Source: Hofstenia miamia
Taxonomy: Eukaryota; Xenacoelomorpha; Acoela
DNA: 30,689 nt
Direction: 5' to 3'
Assembly (NCBI GenBank): GCA_004352715.1
Contig: SCFE01000026.1
Span: forward strand, 833,425-864,113
The position numbers were made by a program, and so were the translations under genes. Every line of letters begins with the position of its first letter. Position 1 is the first letter of the stretch. This document shows, in pieces, positions 1 to 13,300 of the stretch. Under the pieces are notes generated by a model. That model saw only the letters and a list, made by a program, of their open reading frames with translations, ran no database searches and was not told the origin of the DNA.

Positions 1-173
1 GACTTAACTGTACATCCAATCTAGGTTTAGAATGACTTAAGAACAGAAAGCGCTTCTAGAAATTATTTTCCAAATTATGTAATGAGGTAATTGCAGAATA
101 TATATTAAAGTAGATAACACAGAAAACTTAGCAGTGGACGGGGAAATAAAAAAGTAGGTCAAATTGCACTCAC

Positions 174-354
174 AACGTCATCAACGTAATCTTTGATAAC
201 TGGTTTGTCAATTGTTGTGTTCAATTTGGTGACCACATAAGCTCGAAGACTTTCGTTCTCCATCAATTTGCGGAGTTTCTTCTGCGAGAAAAACCCTGGA
301 GAATTACCTTCCAGAGAATTTTCTACTAGGTCTTGAAGAAATGTTTGATTTTCA
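174..354 (-). CDS. MADD: MADD exon n: conserved helical segment (ENQ-FLQ block)
   Basis: Acceptor tgttttttag|TGAAAA, donor GACGTT|gtgagt, 181 nt ending in phase 0. It reads [40 protein letters not shown] and VTKLN. Vertebrate MADD has ENQQFLKEVVHSVLDG, KKVRRLLESEQLRVFVLSKL at the same place. The rest of the gene, including the death-domain and PH-like C-terminal part, lies beyond base 1. Confidence 0.93.
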
Positions 355-3300
355 CTAAAAAACATTTTGAAACTTTTTCATACATAAACATTTAAATGAT
401 AGAAATGACTTGTTAAAAATTATGATAAAAACAAACTTTCATTACTTAAGATTGAATACAACAACTTACTATATGAGAATATTTTACGTGAACTAAGCTT
501 ATATCATACTTTGAAACTAAACTGACGCTCATCATAATACATAAAATGAATAAAGCAATACACTTTCAAAAGTTAGTATTGACACATCAGAAGAACGACA
601 AACGCACTTAAACAATTATATTGGAAAACCCACAAACAACCACTTTTTCATGCCATAAAGTGTGCACAAATTTTAAAAATGTAGGTGTGCCTAAAGGAAG
701 AGAAAGTCATTGAAGTAGAGAATGAAAAAATGGTTTGATGGAAGAGTTTTGTAGATCTACTGGGATGAAGTGGTCGATGATCCTCATGATTGCTAACAGA
801 TGGGGTTCCGAAAAAATTAAGGGTTTGAAGATGAGATGGAACTGCATTCACCGGTTTTCACTAAATGAGAATGTTGAGAACTTCATAAACCGACAATGGC
901 AGATGGAATAAGAAAAATGATTATTCAACTGATTTGATTAAAATCAATCGATTGTAATTTTCATGTGAAAAGGTCTTTGAATTTCTGTTTTGAATGCTTT
1001 TAACTTTAAAAACCGTTTTTTATTGTTAAAATTCCAACCTTCATCCTTAAAAGGTTTAAAGATCAATACATAAAACTCGTTTTCAAATGTCAATTACTTA
1101 AACGCATTCTTCCTCAGCATTAAACAAAAAAGAATGCTCGTCATCGAAGGAAGCGAATTGCCGACATCATATTGTTTTGTCTAATTAATTGTACGAATTA
1201 AAAATTTCTTAAAAAAATTGGCAAAATGGGTCATTGATTTGAATGACCGCACAAAATAGAGACTTTAAAGCACTCGTTTGATTTACAGTACAACAAAGAA
1301 TGATGGAAATTTTTTCTGAAACGTTCAATTTTCTACGCGTGGGACATTAATTTGAAAGCCCAAAGTCAAGGCGCTGATCAAAAATATGGTTTAATCAGAC
1401 AAACAACCGGGATCACTTTGTTATGTTCATGATTGTGAAAAAATATAACAAGGGGAAGGTTTTAAATCAAAGTAGTTAATNGCGCATTCTTCCTTAGCAT
1501 TAAACAAAAAAGAATGCTCGTCATCGAAGGAAGCGAATGACCGACATCATATTGTTTTGTCTAATTAATTGTACAGAATTAAAACTTAATGACACAATGG
1601 GTCATTGAAGCATTTGATTTGAATGACCGCACAAAATAGAGACTTTAAAGCACTCGTTTGATTTACAGTACAACAAAGAATGATGGAAAGTTTATCCTGA
1701 TACTTTCAATTTTCTACGCGTGGGATATTTGTTTAAAATAAACGTTGTCAGAAAATTCTATTCAATGATTATTGCAATTCATAAAGTCGACTTTAATTTA
1801 AAAGCCCAAAGTCAAGGTGCTGATAAAAAAATGTGGTTTAATCAGACAAACAACCGGGGATCAATTATTATATTCATGATTGTGAAGAAATATAACAAGG
1901 GGAAGGTTTTAAATCAAAGTAGTTAATAACAGTACAAAAAGTTTTCACAAAAATGACATCAAAAGGGAAACGAGTGTGTAAATGATGTCAAACAAACACA
2001 AAATGACAACAGACCTCGAAGACAAACTACAAATTCCGCCTACCATTTACATGCGTCCTAAAATATCACGCTCATTTCAAATGGTCTACTGATACTCCGT
2101 ATTCTAAGCTATGGTGAATAACATTTCAACAGTATTAGATTTAGTTGCCCAAATAACATCCAAACTTGACGTTTAGGTAAAAATCTCTTTCAGTAAAAGC
2201 CTAGAATTAGAAGTTAAAACCTCCAAGGCTATGGGTTGGCTTTAGGGGAACCGTACCAGTTTTTTACAAACATATTTTTAGTCCGAATTGAATGAAATTC
2301 ACACCGTATGTAAAATAGGAAAGACTATTAATGGACATTTCCCCGTTTTCTTTGTCCTATTCTTTCTACGGCCGATTTTAGAACAAACTTGTAATTTTGG
2401 CCTTTTTTTAAATTCTAATCGGTTTTTCACTGATAGAGTGGGCGTATTAAACTGAAGAAAGGCATATGTAAAATTGTCGAAAACAATGCATATGAAAATA
2501 ATTTTTTTTCTGTTCTGTATCAATTATGTCCAAACCATTTTGAAAATGAAAAACATGCTTCGAGAAGTTCGTATTTAACTCGGGTTTCGAAAGTTTTTTT
2601 TCTAACAAAGGATAAAAGTTGCATTAGCGTTTTTCAGAAGCAAAAAACGTAAAAAAATTTGCTAGAGATAATTTTATCTCTAATTATGAATTCAGAAATG
2701 TATCAGAAAAATGAAGTAATGCAAAAAATATAATTTCTATGAAATTTGTTTTCGAGAATGATCCATTTTATTCATTACAAACCTTGCCTACAACATTTTG
2801 GAAATTACTGAAAGGCTGAAGCAATAAATTCAAAGAAAATTTCTTATTGTACCGGTTAGCCAAATAATTGGTTTTTCAAAGACAGGGATTAGCACTGTTA
2901 TCTATTTCAAATTCAGTATATTGCCTGCACTTACTATCACAGTTGCATTTTGGGAAGAATATAACCATATTATACCCAGTTTGAGCCGAATCGACTGTTT
3001 TTTTAATTTGTCTCAGGGGGTCAAATTGACCCCTATTTCAAGACGTTCCAATATGACCAAGGACGTCTTTTTTCTTCTCAGAGGTCCGCTTCCACCCATG
3101 GATCAAACTACACTATAAAACCAAAAATGGCAAAATTTGACCGTTTTCGCTGGTACGGTCTCCTTAAAGAAATATTTTAATATCTTTATACACGCATTTA
3201 TTATACAGGAATTACTTTATCTAAATGAGTAGGTAGTAAACTGTAACGATAGATTGAATGACAACGTGTTTAATTTAGTAAAGAGCATTCTTACAAATCC

Positions 3301-6300
3301 GATGCTTTCGCATTGTCACTTTTTCAAGATGGAAATATTCGAATTTTGATGTGGTGAAACAATGCATGCGCTGTAAGTCAGCAAACGTCGAAATACATGC
3401 ATCATGTGGATGTTTAACACATGCAGCAAAATACTTACACGTCATTGCCCAAAATGTGCTCCAGAAGTTGTTGTGGATCTCTGACAAAATAAAACAAGCT
3501 TAACGATAAACTAGAAATTTTATACTTACGAAAACACCATATTTCAAATTCTTAAGTACATTAATACAAAAATCGCAAAGACTTGAAATAAAATAAAGTT
3601 CACGAAATTCCAAATGTGTTTAATTTTTTTAAATAATGCTTAATGAACATGTTTGAACATTTCATTCACTGTAGTTAGTAAAAGTTATTGAACAAAGTAA
3701 GAAATCTGAAAGACCTTATAACGCCTATACTCTAAGAATTTTAAAACTTATTAAAAAGAAAATCAAAATAAAGGTATCATAATTGACTAAATGTATAACA
3801 AGAAATGTATTAGCAACGTACATATTCTTTCGCAAAAATACAGAATTCTTAGTAAGCAGTTAGAAATATGAGCAAATAAAGGCCATAAATCAGCATTACA
3901 CACTCAACTCAGCATGACTATAATATTGACTTTATCCGGATAATTCCTTGACTCCAGTGCATTTGTTAAACTTTTATATGATGCTTCTTATAACATTAAA
4001 AGTGACAAATGCCGCAACAATTGTCACGTGATAACTACCATAAATTTTTGCGATTGGGATAAAGTGTCAAGCACTGATCTTAATGTCGAACTCAAGTTGA
4101 GATTATTTAACATGCGAAAAGTACGTTCAATTAGTTGTACGAACCTAGCAAATAAATATATCTAAAACAAAATTGAAAAGATGTAGAGAGCGGATGCTTA
4201 CCTGAGCGTATTCGCCGATTGAATGCGTTTGTTGATTTCATTAGAAAGTTGCCGCTTTGCTGACTGACGGCTGTTCTTTTCCAAAAGGTTGAATCTTGCT
4301 AAACAACGCAATACTTAAGATGTAGAAGTAAAACCTTTATAACCACAATTAAATATGTTGGAAATTAATTAAGAAATAAAACGAGTCTCACAATATGCTA
4401 ACATCATACATAGTAATAAGCCTTAGGTAGGCAGCCTACCTATTCATTCACATTTTAACACAATTTTTTATATTTAATGTTTAGAGAGCAAAACTTCGAA
4501 TCTAAATAATTATCGTCGAGTAGCATCAGGGTGCAAAAATAATAAAGAATGTTTTAGCAAAACAGTGATATTACAATCAATGGCATGTTTTAAAACAATG
4601 GTTTTGCAGTGTTTTTAAGTGTTTTTTTCTTCAAATTTATATAGGAAAGTTTGGAAAATAATTTTTAAAATTCGTCCATTCGTAATTTTATAACTGATTT
4701 TCTACCGAAAAATAGCAAAACTTGCGTTTTTTACGTGTATGAAACGAAAAATTAAGTTGATAAATTTATCAGAATTCAATGCTTGCTACTATGTGTTTTC
4801 AGCTAAATTTTCGTATCTTGCACTGGTTTCGTCTAAAAGCAAAAAACAATTTTTTTTAAAGTTTAAAAAACGTTTTTTTGTGTAAAAAGTACACTTTTTT
4901 ACAAACCCTGAATACAATTGACGAAAGATATGGAATATCTGCTTATTAAAGTAAAAATTTGAAAATCATACACACAAAAAGAGTTCATATTAACATCTAT
5001 AATAACACGAAATTACTTAAAAAATACCAAAATTAAAATATTAAATTACTAAATTATGCAAAGAGCGCCCGTAACTTATCAAAGAGGAATGATTTGACCA
5101 GTAATGAGTTTTTTCCTCAAATATGGAAAAAACGAGACCTTCAATTAAGAATTCATAGCATCTGCGTTACATAGGGAATTCTTTCCATATACAGATTAAT
5201 ACTTAATGCGTTGTAAGTGCTTTTAACACGCTGTTTGTCATTATAAAAAATCACCCATTGGCATTTCGGAATAAAAATTATACATAGTGATTTTATAGAC
5301 TTTGTAGTTATGCGGTGGATAGTCCTCGCAGAATGCTTGGATAATTTTTTTTAAATAATTATAGGTAACAAATTAGCAAAAAATGCTATTGCAAATGAAT
5401 AATAAATTAATTAAAAATATGCAATTAATTATGTAAATTAATTTTTCAAATTGAATGTTAAAAACAGGAAAAACATTCAAATTCAATGAAATGTAATATA
5501 TTCCCTGAAAAGCGCAAAATTGGTTATTTATAACCTAAATTATCTATAGAATATAGGTACGATTTTGTAAAGTTATTCAAAACTTTAAACCAATCAAAAT
5601 GCGTTTCTGCAGTTCATCTCATAATTAAGAAAACATGTTTGCAGCAGAAATAAACGAATTTCACGAACGACCTTCTAAATATAATTTAATAAATGTACAC
5701 CAGGGCGAATTAAAAAACCTTAAATTTGCAAAAACTTTTTAAAATAAAAACCAAATATCATATAAGCTATTCCACACTTAGTTCTGATTCTCGTGACACT
5801 TCATTGAAAAAACTGGTTTTTGGGATCAAGTGAAAAGGATGAAATAAAGGATTAAATATCTAATTATTAAATTTAAGGTCATGTGAGGAAAAAACAATGC
5901 TTTTGGTGAAGAGATTTGTCAGCTCAACGAAATGTTTCAGACAGTCCATAAATGGCTTCCAAAAATTGAATATTCAATTGAAGATAGCACAAGGAAAACA
6001 ATAACTGGACGAGTAAAACCAAGTGAAAAGGATGAAATAAAGGATTTTTTTATTAATTCTCGTTTCTATATTGAGACAGGGTTGGTTAAAAATCGGATTT
6101 TTATTCTTACTTGATTTAAATTAATTTTTATTAATTTGAATGGATTTTTTTGATTTTTATTCTAAATAGGGAAAAAATTAATTTCATTTGAAGAATAAAT
6201 TCATTCAAAGTGTTATTTATTAGAACACTTAAAATTCACAATACAAATTTGATTTTAAATTTGTATGCATGGACAATACACATTATACTAATAAACAAAA

Positions 6301-9300
6301 TGTTTTAATGAACTAGAACTGCAAATGAAAAATCATAAACTACTTTTATGGGAAAATGGAGAAATTTTGACTATTGGGGAGGGGGGTTCGATCGAACTTG
6401 GCGAGTAAGGATGGATTCTCATGATTTGTCTTCGGCGTGTTGCCGTGTGAATTGGTCGCTATCTGGAATACCTTCTTGGGGAATGGTTTCGGTTTTTTCT
6501 ATAGTGAAATTGGCGAACTACCAATGTTCATTTGTTTTGTTGGAATGCGGGTCGCTCTCGGCGATGGTAAATCTTTGGAACCTTCAGTCTGTACTATGTG
6601 TTACCCAGTGCCGCTTGAGCTGTTAGACGCGCCCCGCNNNNNNNNNNNNNNNNNNNNNNNNNNNNNNNNNNNNNNNNNNNNNNNNNNNNNNNNNNNNNNN
6701 NNNNNNNNNNNNNNNNNNNNNNNNNNNNNNNNNNNNNNNNNNNNNNNNNNNNNNNNNNNNNNNNNNNNNNNNNNNNNNNNNNNNNNNNNNNNNNCCCCCC
6801 CCCCCCCCTCGGTTACGCCGGTGGTTAAGTGCTGAGCGGAGCGGGCAAGCAAAAGAAAGTGGTGGAAGTGAAAGAGGATTGCGTCATTATTTACATGTAT
6901 TCGATTTCAGATCTATTTTATTCTTTAGTGCCACGTTCTGGTGACCGTACTAAAGGGACCGCCTTTGGACTTTTTTATTGAACTTTTGTCAAAATGCCCA
7001 GTGCTCCCTACCCCCTAAATACGCCACTGTGAAATATAAAAATCAAGTGATTTTTTTACTTTTTATTATTTGATTTAAGTCACTGATTTAAATAAACTTG
7101 ATTTAAATCTGACAACACTGTATTGAGATTTGGATAATTGCATATTTCTTACTTAATAGTAAGCAGAATTATTAATTAGGTTTTGAACTTCTTTACAGAA
7201 ATAAACGAACTGAGAAACGCAAAATTATCTCTTGTTCTATCAAAATCATTGTTGAATTTGCTGCGCAAAGTAATTAACATGTTATATACTAAAAAAGGTA
7301 CTTTCCAATAAAATTACTCTAAAACATGGGAAATTTCGCCCAAAATACTGCATTTAAATTTGGTAATGAATGCTAGACCAACTTATAAAAAACACTCATT
7401 TCCAAATTACAATTTCAAGAATAATTTCAACGTCTGATGACTAGCTATAATAGAAGTACCAGCAAATTTGTTCAAATGAATGGTCACAAATTAAATTGCA
7501 TTTCTTTTGATACTTTTAACTGTGCTCAGGAAAAAGACAGCGCGAGAAGTTATCTAATTCACTCCTAATCAAATAAATGTTCCCCAAGTGTGTAAAGGTT
7601 GCCAGGATAATCCACGCACAGTTTTTCATCAACTGTCTGCTGACACTCGGAAAATTATAACAGACTGTCTAGTCAGATATGTACAGGAAAGGAAGGGCCC
7701 TTGATTTCAATTAAATTTAAATCACCATCCTGGAGGCAATCTCGCATAACATCATGGGTTAAACACTCCATGTCAAACTAACAAACATAAAAATGTTGAT
7801 ACAAATCAATGAAAACCGGATTTCTCGATGGAGCAAAATTCAGAGAATAAACTTAGTCATGACATATATTAAGAGATTATAAAACTTAAAGGACAAACCG
7901 TTTTTCCACATTTACAAAGAACTTTTTCAAGCCTATTAGCAAAATTTTGGGCATGGGTAGGTCTATCGGGGAATATACTTTAGTGCAAAGTTGAAAATTT
8001 TTATTAAAAGCTATTGCTGTGGCAGACATTGTTGAAAGGATTAACAAGTTTTTTTTGTGTAAAATTTTTGAAAAAAAATTAAAATTCTCTTCATACCTAG
8101 TGTTCATGTATTTAGAAGCTTTTGAGCCTCTTGCACAAAGTCGGAAGATCACGAAAATTTTTCAAAAATCTTGAGGCTGTTCAAGGTTAAGCAAGCAAAG
8201 CAAACTTCAACTTGTTTTACTTGCTGAAAGATTTGACAAATTTATGCACAATAAAATATTTAAAGATTTTCTTTATAAAATTGCAAAAATTTAAGTTGAA
8301 AAAAAATCGAAATGACTCTAAAGAAAAAATTATTTCCATCGGGACAAGTGAGGACAATGGTACGACCGGATGACATGAACTTAAATGAATAGCAATTAAT
8401 GTTTTCAGCTTTGAAAAATTCATGCAACACAGGATGCATAATTTAATATTGAAAATTACTATGTAATAATAATGCTTTTACATAAAATGCCATTATATGT
8501 TTCCACTGTGAAAATAATAGACAAATTGTCGCTAGATGTCTCTCCTTAGAACAAAAGACCTGCAACAAATCTAAAATTAAAGTTTACTAATTATGCATTA
8601 ATTCTGAAGTAGCCAATATGACACTACACATTTTCTGATCTATTAGAACAAGAACATTCATATATTATGTGTAAGTGCTTAGCTCTGTAAAAATGAAGTA
8701 GTCAAATATTTGCGACTTAGAGACGATTTTTAAATATATTACGTGGAGAGTCTCTACAATTTTTCGCAATATCTAAAAATCAATATTTAACGCCATAGGC
8801 ATCTAGAAATATTAGCGATATTGCCAATTGCAAAAAGTGTATATTCTATGGAGTTTATACAGAGTGGGATCCAGCTTTTTACTATCTTAAAATGAAGTCA
8901 AATTCCACTTTACACGCTTTTTAAAATTTTCAACCATGCATCGTTAAATCAAAATGCGAACTTATCAGCCACAATTAACTAGCAAGAGATGGACAATTTT
9001 TTAGTAATTAACACAATTATCTAGTAAAGAGGAAGTTCCATAATATCGCACATCGCCTCATTACACAATTTGACATTTCCAAACACTAGTGAGAATTGAT
9101 TAAAATAAATGTTTTTACGAGGAAATTAATGGATAAGAAGCGCAGGAGAGTTAATCTCCCATAAAATTGACATGAAATCAAGCTTTATTAGTTTATGTTG
9201 AACAAAATTAAAAGCGATATATATATCCACTGCTGCCAAGTCAAAGGGAAGGAAATAAATTAAAGTTTGCAAAGCATTCCCAGGCGGACGAGTTTAATGC

Positions 9301-9511
9301 ACCAAAAACACTTTTATACAGCTAATTACAGGGAGATTGAGAAATTTCGAAAAATGTACTCCAGCTCTGAAAATATGCAAATTGAAAAGGAGTTTTCCAA
9401 TAGGTATTAAAATTCCTCTCAAGATCATTGTACATATGTAAATTTATATGGAACAAGAAAATATTAAAAATAGTAAATTATATACATATATATATATATA
9501 TATACAGATGT

Positions 9512-9549
<38 letters not shown>

Positions 9550-10098
9550 GCTAAGTACTATGGATTTTATACTGAGCCCAGGCAAAAAGTTTGGCCGGTT
9601 AAAGACACAAAATCACAAATTAAGTATGCATGAAAGCATTAAGGTTCATTTAATAGCCACACATTAAATTTGGGCTCAAGGGGAACAATTCTCAAAAACA
9701 TATATAAAAGTGAAAAAAATGAAAAATATTGTAGAAGAAAAACTAGGATTTATTGCCAATTCAACAAGTATGAATGCGTTTTTGAACTAATTTTTAGATT
9801 TTCAAAAATGTGGGCATTTTGCAACATCTGATATTATTTTCAGGTCGATATTGTTAGTTCTTCCCAGTGAAATTGAGGTCCGCTTCTAGCCATGTCAAAA
9901 ATGCCGATTTTAGCCGGAATATTTCCAATTTTGGCCACTTTTTTTATTAGTATCACTAAACTACATGCTTAAGCCATTTCTAATATCCAAATTTGAAAAA
10001 AAAACATGCGTAAGGTTCAGTCTTGTTTCAAAATAATAATAATCTCAGACAACCTATACCAGAGCGCCCATATATATTTGGTGATTTATACTTAGCGC

Positions 10099-10130
<32 letters not shown>

Positions 10131-10272
10131 NNNNNNNNNNNNNNNNNNNNNNNNNNNNNNNNNNNNNNNNNNNNNNNNNNNNNNNNNNNNNNNNNNNNNN
10201 NNNNNNNNNNNNNNNNNNNNNNNNNNNNNNNNNNNNNNNNNNNNNNNNNNNNNNNNNNNNNNNNNNNNNNNN

Positions 10273-10305
<33 letters not shown>

Positions 10306-13300
10306 CTAAAAACCAAAAATATTATTATGTAAATCAAACTAGATTTAAAAAGTTTGAGAAAACGTTTTGTAAATGTAGAATCAATTTAGAGTAATCAATC
10401 GCATTTGGTTCTAGCTTAATATGTTAAAAATTGACGAAGCAATAGAAATATTAGTTCTCTCAAAGTTTTAAAGGCTTCGCCTGAAAAGTTTTACAATATT
10501 TTGTAGTTCAATAGTAGACAATCGAGCGCGTCCAACAAACTTGACACAACCATTGTGCTAAAACGTTCGATGTAGTATTGTGTGTTACAAAAATGCAATC
10601 AATTAAGAAAATATACGAAATTCAAATGCATAATGCCAAATATGTTGGCAATTAACACTTTGATTTCAAAAATTCCTTTATACTTTTGTAGTTTGCATTT
10701 CACTTTAAGTGCTAGAAAAAAAATTTTTAAAAATCCATCAATATTGAATGTGTGAGTGAAGAAAAATTTGCCTCGTTTGTAGAAAACATTCTATACATTG
10801 ACATACGCCTCCTATCAATGGATATTTCCTACTGCAAGTGCATAAAATTGTTTGTAGATCCAAGACGACAATCCTAATCATTATGAAAATGTAATGGGAT
10901 CAAAGTTAGACCAATAACTGTCTTGAGATATTTTTTTATAACGATCCACACACTACCTTTTGGGAAATCCTGCTTAGAAACACACAAACAAGCCAGAAAA
11001 CAACATCTCCTTGGCGTCAACGATGAGCTCACTTTGATACTTTTGATAATTTATATTCTCAAGATAAAAGACAATAACTTGTATTGCAAGTTAATGGATA
11101 TTCTCTTGCTTTAAGAGTTATGAATATCAATTGAAAAACTACTTACATTTACCACTATCAGTCCTTTCAAAACTCTGTTTTGATTTTAAATCTTTGCCAT
11201 TAAAATTGTCAGAAGCAGGAGGCTTCTAAAAATTGGATTTGTAAAAAAACACTGGGAACAAAATACTTGATGAGGTTGGAGCTTCCTTTTGTCGCTGAGT
11301 GAATCATACATGGGGTTCTTGAACTCCTTAATCGAACTTCCGTCATTTGCTTCACCATCTGAATCACTAAACAAAGTTATTCCCATTTCTAATTTTCTTC
11401 GTTGAAATGTAATATAAAAGCTTGCCCATGTTTAAAGAATTTATACAAGTTCACAATTTAAACAAAATACGCACCTAGTAACGCTATCACCGTCGTTGTC
11501 GCTAGAATACACCTGAGGATCAGGAGATGGTTTCGCACCTTCTGGAATTTGCAGGGCACGCGGTGGTTGATAAACAGACGCATGATCCAAAGTGGAAGAA
11601 GGAATTGAATACGTTTCTAAAGAACCGCATTTATTACGAATTAATCATTACAGATAATATGCCTGGTGTTTCGCCGTTGATATCGCAATTGCGCATGTCC
11701 GAAACAAACTCAGACAGCGAAGAGTATGAAGAAGATGAATTAAGCGAACCCAAGTCTTCCTCAACCTCTCCTCCGCTCTCATCTAAAGTAGTTTCCATAA
11801 ATCTCTAGATATCACCCATTTTTGATGTTAATATAAATGAGATATAAGGAGAAACTCAAATGCGGTTCCTTCATATTGCAAATTTTGCACATGTGTAATA
11901 AAAGAAATAAAGAATTGATATCTATTTCATGTAGAAGGAAACAAGAATTAGTCGTAAGAGTAAAAAATCAGAGACCTTTAAAATATCCCTAAACCTATTC
12001 ATGATGAAAACAAAATATATCCTAATCTGCGTTCTAAATTTATCAACCAATACAATTGGTTTGACGAATTTAGAAAAATTAAATCAGATTTATTGTATAT
12101 TAATTAGAAAAAACACTGAAAAATATTTAATTGACATAGTTAACTAAACCATACAATTTTTGAAAGAGTGCTACTAACTAGCAGTGACGTTTATGTATGG
12201 CCATATACAGCAATGCAAAATTTTTTAAGTGTGATTCAACAGAATGGGCTTAATGTAAAATTTGAAGGATGGCATGGAATGTACTTAAGGTGCATCTATA
12301 AAGGTGGGTTTACAGCTTATCAATGAAATATAATACCTCTAAATTGAGAAGAATGCATTGTTGTTGATACGCTGTTTACAGCCTCTCAATTGAACTTGTT
12401 TATCACACTTTTATTTGTTATTGATACAGCGTTTACAGCTGACTAATCCCAATTGAATCTTATAATTCAAAACATTTGGGATTAGAGATATCCCACAGAT
12501 TTAACTTTTTCAAGCAATTGGGGCGTGATCCTTTTCTGTTGCATGCCTAGTTTCGAATGAATATAATTGATTCAATGTTTACACTAGCGTAATGACTAAT
12601 TATGAAAGGAATGAAAGACGAAATATCAAAAGTGGTTTGATCACGTCTTTCATCTCAATTGCGGAAACATGATCGTCTTTCAAGTGTTTACAGCAGTATT
12701 AGCGCAATTGATAAGCTCGATTACGCATTCTTTTGATTTCATTAGTTTTATTAATTGATCGTCTTTCACAACTGTTTACAGCTGAATTTGTGCTAATTGC
12801 GCACTCGATTGCGAAATATTATATTTCATTGATAAGCTGTAAACACACCTTAACAGTAGCGATTTAATAAAATAAACCGAAATGCAAACATCAATTAAAT
12901 TGTCAATCAGGCTAAAAACGTCTGTTTTGTGCGAGTACTCGAAATATTAGTACTTGATGCTTTGACATCTTTAAGTTGAGTTTGAACATAGTAATTACGT
13001 TACATTAATCAATGCTGATTGGCTAAAAATATCTATCGCAAGTAAATATTTATTAATAACAGCTTTTTCTAGTCTCATCACCTTGTGTTAAAGAGTACAT
13101 TTGTTTTCTTTTGTTGATCCTTGAGTATTTCAAGCAGCAAAATTCTTTGACTTTCGTTGACCTATCATTCGTATTATAAATTTCCATTTTTATTTATAAT
13201 AACACTTGATTCAAAAAGTGACCAAACAAAATGCATGATACATGCAAGGAATTGAAATGCTTCTTTAGATATAAAAATAGTTTGCCACAAACACTGTTTG

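Larger units (their letters stand above)
355..3438. other. MADD intron between exons m and n (3.1 kb)
   Basis: Intronic DNA holding a tandem duplication (1103-1927) and a terminal-inverted-repeat element (about 2240-3168). A 67-codon minus-strand ORF at 648-851 has a Ser/Pro-rich, mildly coding-like composition, but no acceptor gives it a compatible phase, so I do not call it an exon. Confidence 0.7.
4299..11146. other. MADD 6.8-kb intron between exons k and l
   Basis: AT-rich intron holding a hAT element, a TA-flanked MITE, two assembly gaps and scattered plus-strand coding-like fragments (5887-6114 and 7556-7790). The stretches 4299-5826 and 7800-9420 show no recognisable gene or repeat. 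Unrecognised, poorly conserved MADD linker exons could be hidden here. Confidence 0.6.

Noticed and set aside
648-851. 67-codon minus-strand ORF as an extra MADD exon
   Set aside because: Its composition is plausible, but the nearby acceptors put the frame into a stop and no phase-compatible donor is evident.
1720-1926. 68-codon plus-strand ORF in the tandem repeat
   Set aside because: The related unit at 1103-1480 does not preserve the ORF, and the protein has no recognisable feature.
6348-6835. ORFs in the GC-rich interior of the hAT element
   Set aside because: No transposase or other domain is visible, the frames cross an N gap, and GC-rich DNA yields chance ORFs.
9428-10394. ORFs rich in Tyr-Ile repeats
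   Set aside because: They are translations of (TA)n microsatellites and an N gap.
11527-11808. 93-codon plus-strand ORF
   Set aside because: It is the antisense of MADD exons h and i, which have conserved sequence and splice sites on the minus strand.
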